From Candidatus Bipolaricaulota bacterium (lineage in GTDB: Bacteria; Bipolaricaulota; Bipolaricaulia; RBG-16-55-9): a stretch of DNA of 20,142 bases. The stretch's first letter is position 1. Each line of letters opens with the position of its first letter. The stretch lies in NCBI GenBank assembly GCA_018609825.1, contig JAHEOA010000068.1, forward strand, positions 1-20,142. The letters run 5' to 3'. Of the stretch, positions 15,912 to 20,142 are shown one piece after another. A program made the translations under genes and the position numbers. The notes beneath the pieces were generated by a model that was not told the origin of the DNA, searched no databases, and was given only the letters and a program-made list of their open reading frames with translations.

Positions 15912-17000
15912 ATGATGCCAGGGGCGATCGGGCTGCTGCTGGGCGGCTTTGTCGCCGTCACGGTCGGCGCGGAGTTGCTCGTGCGCGGGGCGCGGGCCTT
16001 GGCGCTCGCCTTGGGGCTGTCTCCCCTTGTGATCGGCCTGACCGTGGTGGCTCTCGGCACCAGTTCGCCGGAGATCGCCGTCAGCGTCCGCTCCGCGCTG
16101 GCGGGCGAGCTGGGTTCGGACCTGGCCCTCGGCAACGTGATCGGCAGCAACCTCTTCAACGTCCTGGTCGTGATCGGGCTGTCGGCGGCCATCGCGCCGG
16201 TGGCCGTGTCTCGGCAGCTGGTCCGGGCGGACGTGCCGCTGTTCATCGCGGCCTCGTTGCTCGTCTGGGGATTGGCCACCGACCGCCTGCTGAGCGGCTG
16301 GGATGGCGTGCTGTTGGTGCTCGGGCTGGTGGCGTATACGGGGGCGACGCTCGTGTTGGGCCGCCGGAGCACGGGGGGAACGCCTGAGAGGACGACGGTT
16401 GAGGCCCGTCCGCGCAACGTCGGCCGCCGGGCACTTCATGTTGGGCTTGTTGGAGGGGGGTTGGCGCTCTTGGTACTGGGCGCCGAGTGGCTGGTCGCGG
16501 GCGCCGTCGACATCGCGCGTGCGTTGGGCGTGAGCGAACTCGTGATCGGTTTGACCATCGTCGCCGTCGGCACGTCGTTGCCCGAGATGGCGACCTCACT
16601 GATGGCCGCGCTTAAGGGCGAGCGCAACCTCGCGGTCGGTAACGCCGTCGGCAGCTGCCTCTACAACCTCTTGGGCGTGCTCGGCCTGGCGGTGATCGTC
16701 TCGCCCACGGGGCTCGCGGTCTCGGCCGGTGCGCTCAGCTTCGACGTGCCGGTCATGGTCGCCGTGGCGATTGCCTGCCTGCCGATCTTCTTCACGGGGT
16801 ATCGGATCGACCGTTGGGAAGGCTGGGTCTTTCTCGGCTACTACGTGGCCTACACGACCTATCTCATCATGCAGGCGACCGAGCATCACGCGCTGGCGGC
16901 GTTCAGCGCGGCGCTGTGGGGATTCGTCATCCCGTTGACGGTCGTGACGATCGCCGTCGGGGTGACGCGCCAGATTCGCCACAGCCGCAGAGCGCGTTAG
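15912..17000 (+). CDS. CaCA-family Na+(K+)/Ca2+ exchanger (YrbG type)
   Basis: This inner-membrane antiporter has 362 residues, about ten membrane spans and two inverted alpha-repeats. Repeat 1 is VIGLTVVALGTSSPEIAVSV (E54 is the ion-binding Glu) with GNVIGSNLFN (N75, N80). Repeat 2 is VIGLTIVAVGTSLPEMATS (E225) with GNAVGSCLYN. The Asn of the second GSN is Cys249 here. A cytoplasmic loop of about 25 residues (RRSTGGTPERTTVEARPRN) joins the halves. Family members exchange Ca2+ for Na+ or K+. No ribosome site precedes the ATG at 15912; another ATG follows directly at 15915. The stop overlaps the stop of the convergent dehydrogenase gene by 4 bases, which leaves no room for a terminator. Confidence 0.93.
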   Translation: MMPGAIGLLLGGFVAVTVGAELLVRGARALALALGLSPLVIGLTVVALGTSSPEIAVSVRSALAGELGSDLALGNVIGSNLFNVLVVIGLSAAIAPVAVSRQLVRADVPLFIAASLLVWGLATDRLLSGWDGVLLVLGLVAYTGATLVLGRRSTGGTPERTTVEARPRNVGRRALHVGLVGGGLALLVLGAEWLVAGAVDIARALGVSELVIGLTIVAVGTSLPEMATSLMAALKGERNLAVGNAVGSCLYNLLGVLGLAVIVSPTGLAVSAGALSFDVPVMVAVAIACLPIFFTGYRIDRWEGWVFLGYYVAYTTYLIMQATEHHALAAFSAALWGFVIPLTVVTIAVGVTRQIRHSRRAR

Positions 17001-17797
17001 GACCGACCCACCAGGCGATGCGACAGGGCGAGCACGAGCCGCTGCGGCGCCCGACGGGCGAGAAACGCGCCGACCTTGTTCTTCCAGCCGGGCACGACGA
17101 CCCGCTTGCCCGCCATGAGGCCGCGATACCCGGCCTCCACAACGGGATCGACGTCCATGACGAGCAGCTTGTGGGTGAGCCCGGAGCGCTCCATGGACGC
17201 CCGCTGGAAGAATGGCGTCGATGTGGGCCCGGGACAGAGGGCGGTGACGGTGATGCCCTGATCGCGGAGCTCGACGTGCAGCGCCTCGGAGAACGACAGC
17301 ACATAGGCCTTGGTGGCGAAGTAGGCCGCCATGTTCGGGCCGGGCTGGAAGGCGGCCGTCGAGGCGACGTTCAGGATGCGGCCGTGGCCGCGCGCGATCA
17401 TGCTCGGCAGGACCCGATGCGTCAACGTGGTGAGCGCGTGGACGTGGAGGTGGATCATGGCCAGCTGATCGTCCAAACGCGTCTCAACAAACGGCCCATA
17501 GGTGCCGAAGCCGGCGTTGTTGACGAGCACGTCGACCGCCACGTTTTCGATCGTCAAGTGATGGAGGAGCGTGTCGGCGGCCTCCGGCTCGGTCAAGTCC
17601 TGAGGACAATCCGAGACCGGCACATCGTGGGTTGTCTCCAACTCGCGTCGCAGGTGGGCCAGCCGCGTCTCGTTGCGCCCCACCAGGGCCAGGGCGAAGC
17701 CCTCGCGCGCGAAGCGCTCGGCGAGCTTGCGGCCCAGGCCGCCGGTTGCGCCCGTGATCAAAGCCGTCCGTGGTCGCGAGTGCTCGGAGTCGTTCAT
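16997..17797 (-). CDS. Short-chain dehydrogenase/reductase (SDR, DltE-like)
   Basis: The classical SDR protein has 266 residues. The cofactor site is TGATGGLG (15-22) after TALI, the structural NNAG is at 93-96, and the catalytic Ser146 (NVAST), Tyr159 and Lys163 (YFATK) are all present. PGPTSTPF follows as usual. R41 after the second strand (VGRNETR) suggests NADP(H) preference. The C-terminus WKNKVGAFLARRAPQRLVLAL resembles DltE/YqjQ-type SDRs of unknown substrate. An upstream in-frame ATG at 17887 would add 30 unrelated residues; the ATG at 17797 starts at the normal SDR N-terminus. Its ribosome site (GGGAGGGAG, about 12 bases upstream) can pair with CCTCC just before the ATG. It is last in the minus-strand run, 55 bases after the small Cys/His protein gene. 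Confidence 0.93.
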   Translation of the reverse strand: MNDSEHSRPRTALITGATGGLGRKLAERFAREGFALALVGRNETRLAHLRRELETTHDVPVSDCPQDLTEPEAADTLLHHLTIENVAVDVLVNNAGFGTYGPFVETRLDDQLAMIHLHVHALTTLTHRVLPSMIARGHGRILNVASTAAFQPGPNMAAYFATKAYVLSFSEALHVELRDQGITVTALCPGPTSTPFFQRASMERSGLTHKLLVMDVDPVVEAGYRGLMAGKRVVVPGWKNKVGAFLARRAPQRLVLALSHRLVGRS

Positions 17798-17852
17798 ATG
17801 GAGGCCGATCTCCCTCCCGGTTGGCAGGCAGACTAGTCGAAGCGCGTCCGGA

Positions 17853-18107
17853 TCACAAGTCGGCACGCTCGCGCAGCGTCTCCACAAACACCATCTCGTC
17901 GACGCTCAGCGACGCGCCCGACGCCAGCTTGTCGGGGATGGCCCGCAGTTGATCCAGCCTCCAATAGCGCCCGCGGTGGCGGAATCGACACTTGCGCTGG
18001 GCCACGAACGCGCGACAGCGCTCACAGTAGTAGCGGTGGCCAAGCGCGTCGGCCCGCTCGATCTGGGCGCGGAGATGGTCGGCCAGGTCCACGGAGCGCT
18101 TCGGCAT
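17853..18107 (-). CDS. Small Cys/His (putative zinc-ribbon) protein
   Basis: The 84-residue basic protein is of no family I recognise. It has Cys28, Cys31, Cys40 and His44 in YYCERCRAFVAQRKCRFRHR, a C-x2-C-x8-C-x3-H pattern that could bind one zinc. The rest is predicted helix (SVDLADHLRAQIERADALG and SVDEMVFVETLRERADL). No signal or membrane segment is seen, so it is probably cytosolic and may bind nucleic acid or a protein. The frame is open further upstream, but the ATG at 18107 has GAGG 7 bases before it and the extra residues look like non-coding sequence. It sits 59 bases after the VKOR gene and 55 before the SDR gene on the same strand, so it is probably co-transcribed. Confidence 0.72.
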   Translation of the reverse strand: MPKRSVDLADHLRAQIERADALGHRYYCERCRAFVAQRKCRFRHRGRYWRLDQLRAIPDKLASGASLSVDEMVFVETLRERADL

Positions 18108-18166
18108 GACGGGGCCTCGTGGGGGACACGTTGGCCCGTGGCGCTGGGCGATGCAAGGGAACGCCC

Positions 18167-18628
18167 CTAAGCGGCGGAATCGGCCGTCGGCGACTGGGCG
18201 ATGCCCACCTCGCGCAGCGTCCAGATCGACAGGAGCCAGATGAGCGTAATGACGGCCGCCGACGTGAGGCACCAAGAACAGAGCGCGCCAATGACGAAGA
18301 ATTCCAGATAGGTCAAATAGACGGCGAAGATGACCCCCGCGAGCGCGATGCCGAAGACGGCCAGTTGGCCGTAGTCGGCGAGGGGTTGCCGGGCGCGGAG
18401 GCTGAGCAGTTGGAGGCCGAAGATCGCCAGATAGGACGCCAGTCCGATGACGGACATGGGGACGCCGAAGACCTCCGAATAGACGGAGTTGTCGACGGTC
18501 TCGCAGCCCGATCCCGTGAAACAGGCGATCGGGGCCACGAAGTGCTCGTACATCAGATAGCCCGAGGTGCCGACCCCGAGCAGGGCCAGGATCAGTATGC
18601 CGCCGCGCAGGAGAAGGTCACGATCCAT
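18167..18628 (-). CDS. VKOR-family disulfide-generating membrane protein
   Basis: Bacterial VKOR homologues replace DsbB: they reoxidise a periplasmic thiol oxidase and pass electrons to quinone. The 153-residue protein has four or five membrane spans (about 9-27, 55-75, 86-108 and 112-137). The periplasmic loop cysteines are C36 and C42 in IACFTGSGCETVDNS, and the quinone-proximal pair is C117 and C120 in ALCSWCL. The conserved segment VYSEVFGVPMSVIGL contains the VKOR Ser. All expected residues are present. There is no fused thioredoxin domain; the partner is instead the DsbA-like gene 6 bases upstream on the same strand. No ribosome site is visible before the ATG, so translation is probably coupled to the upstream gene. 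Confidence 0.95.
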   Translation of the reverse strand: MDRDLLLRGGILILALLGVGTSGYLMYEHFVAPIACFTGSGCETVDNSVYSEVFGVPMSVIGLASYLAIFGLQLLSLRARQPLADYGQLAVFGIALAGVIFAVYLTYLEFFVIGALCSWCLTSAAVITLIWLLSIWTLREVGIAQSPTADSAA

Positions 18629-18634
18629 GGCGCG

Positions 18635-19750
18635 TCACGGGCTCGATGAGGCCCGATCCAGCTCCTCCTCGATGATCCGCTCGAACGCCGAGAACGGCTG
18701 GGCCCCGATCAGCAGCCGCCCGTTGACGAAGAAGGTCGGCGTGCCGATCCGCTCCGCCCGCTTTTGATCTTCAGACGGCAAATCGTCGATCAGAGCGGAG
18801 AGCGCTTCTCGGTCCGCCATGATCGCGGCGAACTTCGCGTCCTTGCGCAGACAGTCCACATAGGCGGCGTTGCAGGCGTCGTCGTTCGTTTCCTGTTGGC
18901 AGCTCTCGTAGTCGGCCTGGCATTGAGCCATCGTGTTCTCGAAATTGGCGTAGCAGCGGTTGAACGCGTCCGTGTTGAGGCCGATGTCGGCCGCAATATC
19001 CTTGAGATCCGCGGGCTCGAGTTGCTGAGAGTTGGATAGATTGCGATCCGGAAAGACACGCTCGAATATCGCGTGGGCGTATTCCCAGAAGTCGTCCTGG
19101 TCATGGGCGCACTCCCCGGCGATCGCCGCCTCGATCGCGGCCATGCCGTGGACGGTCAGGTTTCGGAAGACGAAGCGAACCTTGCCCGTCTTGACGTAGG
19201 TCTCCTCGATCTGGGGCAGCGTGTCCCACACGAATCGGGCGCAGTAGGGGCAGTAGAATTCGGAGAACTTGACGATCGTCACGGGCGCGTCGGGGTCGCC
19301 CATCGCGGGATCGGGCTGGGGCGGTTTCCTCGATTGGGCCGATTGGGCCGATTCGGTCTGCGTGGACGCCGCAGAGGTCGACTCAGGGGCCGTGTCCGAG
19401 GGCTCGTCGGGCGGCGTCGACGATTCATCGCCCGCTGCCCGCTCATCCGTCGGGGCTGTGGCCGACGATTCGTCGGCCGACCCTGTGCCGTTGGCATCGT
19501 CGGTGTCGTTCGGGGGCTGCGCGTTCGAGCCGTCGTCGCTCACGGCCTCGTCCTCGGCGGTCTCGTCCGTTGCCGTGGCGAGATCCGGGCCCTCGTTGTC
19601 GGATGCCCGAGCGGGGTGGGTCGGCCCTTGTTCCAAGTGGGCCGACCACTGGCTCAGCCCGATCAGCAAGCCGGCGGCGAGCACCGCCAGGACAGCGGTG
19701 AGGGCGATCATCGTGCGCGTTATCGGCATGTCCCTCCGTCGATCCGACAT
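18635..19750 (-). CDS. DsbA-like thiol oxidase, membrane-anchored, with Cys-rich insertion
   Basis: The protein has 371 residues. One membrane anchor lies at about 14-34, then an acidic Ser/Thr/Asp/Glu/Pro linker of about 110 residues, then a DsbA-type thioredoxin domain from about 148. The active site is YCPYCARF (C167, C170) and the cis-Pro is P338 in GTPTFFVNG. Between FNRC (C266) and the cis-Pro there are about 70 residues, where DsbA relatives usually have nearer 30. The extra part holds C266, C277, C284, C293 and C300. It should oxidise exported proteins and be recharged by the VKOR protein encoded next. The start is either 19750 or the ATG at 19729, which has GGAGG only 3 bases before it. 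The anchor is kept either way. Confidence 0.93.
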   Translation of the reverse strand: MSDRRRDMPITRTMIALTAVLAVLAAGLLIGLSQWSAHLEQGPTHPARASDNEGPDLATATDETAEDEAVSDDGSNAQPPNDTDDANGTGSADESSATAPTDERAAGDESSTPPDEPSDTAPESTSAASTQTESAQSAQSRKPPQPDPAMGDPDAPVTIVKFSEFYCPYCARFVWDTLPQIEETYVKTGKVRFVFRNLTVHGMAAIEAAIAGECAHDQDDFWEYAHAIFERVFPDRNLSNSQQLEPADLKDIAADIGLNTDAFNRCYANFENTMAQCQADYESCQQETNDDACNAAYVDCLRKDAKFAAIMADREALSALIDDLPSEDQKRAERIGTPTFFVNGRLLIGAQPFSAFERIIEEELDRASSSP

Positions 19751-19775
19751 GGCTCAATACCTGAGTCTTGGATCT

Positions 19776-19804
19776 TTTATAGGGCACCGGACCCGGCACT
19801 TGAA
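19776..19804 (-). promoter_or_regulatory. Possible promoter of the dsbA-VKOR run
   Basis: On the minus strand a good -10 box, TATAAA (19781-19776), lies 17 bases from a weak -35, TTCAAG (19804-19799). The transcript would start near 19769, about 20 bases before the ATG at 19750. This would let the thiol-oxidase genes be expressed apart from the DUF1684 gene. The -35 overlaps a small palindrome. Confidence 0.35.
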
Positions 19805-19814
19805 TGACTCAAGT
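19798..19814. repeat. 17-base interrupted palindrome at the DUF1684 stop
   Basis: ACTTGA (19798-19803), a 5-base centre and TCAAGT (19809-19814) form a perfect inverted repeat. It includes the DUF1684 stop codon and touches the predicted -35 box of the dsbA-like gene. It could be an operator or a weak hairpin. It is too short to be a strong terminator. Confidence 0.3.
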
Positions 19815-20142
19815 CAGTCGCTCGCCGGCTTCCACGACGGCTGCCAGGGTGTTCTCCATGGGCGCGAGCGGACAGATCCAAGCGTCGTTGTAGGCGCACG
19901 AGGGGTGATACGCGAAGTTGAAGTCGAGGACGAGCGCGTCGGCGGCCGTTCCGAGATCAGCCCCCTTGATCGTGTCGTAGAGGTAACGGCCGCCGCCGTA
20001 GGTCGTATTGCCATTGGTGGCGTCCTTGAACGGCAGAAACAGTCCGCCGCCGTAGCCCTCGATCCAGAACAGATCCAGCCAAGCTCTGTCCGTGGCGAGC
20101 GGCACCTCGACATGTCCCGCGAGCGTCAGTTGGAAGGTGCTC
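19809..20142 (-). CDS. DUF1684 family protein, C-terminal part (cut by window edge)
   Basis: The minus-strand frame is open to the right edge, so the start is outside the window. About 110 residues are visible, beginning STFQLTLAGHVEVPLATD before the first in-window GTG at 20105. The characteristic C-terminal core is present: LFLPFKDATNGNTTYGGGRYL, then LDFNFAYHPSCAYNDAWICPL and PMENTLAAVVEAGERL. DUF1684 proteins have a beta-rich fold, are widespread in bacteria and have no settled function as far as I know. The conserved Tyr/Cys/Pro cluster may form a binding site. The gene ends 58 bases before the dsbA-like gene on the same strand; a separate promoter may lie in that gap, so co-transcription is uncertain. 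Confidence 0.9.
   Translation of the reverse strand, partial: STFQLTLAGHVEVPLATDRAWLDLFWIEGYGGGLFLPFKDATNGNTTYGGGRYLYDTIKGADLGTAADALVLDFNFAYHPSCAYNDAWICPLAPMENTLAAVVEAGERLT

Noticed and set aside
15432..16439. Minus-strand frame covering the MazG-exchanger gap
   Set aside because: Most of it is antisense to MazG-type and exchanger genes. The part in the gap has no recognisable motif.
19330..19356. Tandem 9-base repeat (GATTGGGCC-like)
   Set aside because: It is short and encodes the SAQSAQS part of a low-complexity linker. There is no sign of a CRISPR or other array.
19460..19478. 19-base near-perfect palindrome GGCCGACGA-T-TCGTCGGCC
   Set aside because: It lies inside the repetitive acidic linker of the DsbA-like gene and is explained by repeated Asp/Ser/Ala codons.

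Overview
The window is bacterial chromosome from a G+C-rich organism (by eye about two thirds G+C). Genes are packed tightly on both strands, with many 4-base ATGA start/stop overlaps and GGAGG-type ribosome binding sites. The content is mostly housekeeping and cell-envelope genes. I see no insertion sequence, phage gene, CRISPR array, tRNA or rRNA. The lineage cannot be fixed from this sequence. A LolA-like domain, an HflK homologue, a DsbA-like/VKOR pair and M16 peptidases with signal or anchor segments fit a bacterium with an elaborate, probably double-membrane envelope. The yacL-ispD order is also found in Firmicutes. Several envelope proteins carry long acidic Ser/Thr/Asp/Glu/Pro linkers.

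Layout. (1) Positions 1-586, minus: the first 195 residues of an HflK-like protease regulator, cut by the left edge and divergent from guaA. (2) 725-5851, plus: guaA (GMP synthetase), a GT4 and a GT2 glycosyltransferase, and an alkaline-phosphatase-superfamily hydrolase, spaced like one operon. (3) 8258-5734, minus: prmC-ftsE-ftsX, running convergently into the hydrolase gene with a 118-base overlap of coding ends. (4) 8469-10334, plus: a YacL-type PIN-TRAM membrane protein and ispD. (5) 10480-14138, plus: two overlapping M16 peptidase genes, the second with a C-terminal LolA-like domain, followed by a perfect 14-bp hairpin. (6) 14309-17000, plus: a secreted vWA protein, a MazG-type pyrophosphohydrolase, a doubtful 67-residue ORF and a CaCA-family cation exchanger. 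(7) 20142-16997, minus: a DUF1684 protein (cut by the right edge), a DsbA-like thioredoxin protein, a VKOR-family protein, a small Cys/His protein and a short-chain dehydrogenase. This run ends in a 4-base tail-to-tail overlap with the exchanger gene.

How the genes fit together. DsbA-like plus VKOR should form an oxidative protein-folding pair: VKOR passes electrons from the thiol oxidase to quinones. FtsE and FtsX form an ABC complex that normally controls peptidoglycan hydrolases. The two M16 proteins look like a heterodimer, one holding the metal site and the other the Arg/Tyr pair. The two glycosyltransferases and the hydrolase suggest synthesis of a glycolipid or glycan.

The most unusual points are: an FtsE whose Q-loop, signature motif, catalytic Glu and H-loop are all substituted; an M16 metal site reading QxxEH instead of HxxEH; a five-cysteine insertion in the DsbA-like protein; and the hydrolase/ftsX overlap, in which each strand encodes a low-complexity tail. 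I did not find a clearly new multi-gene system.
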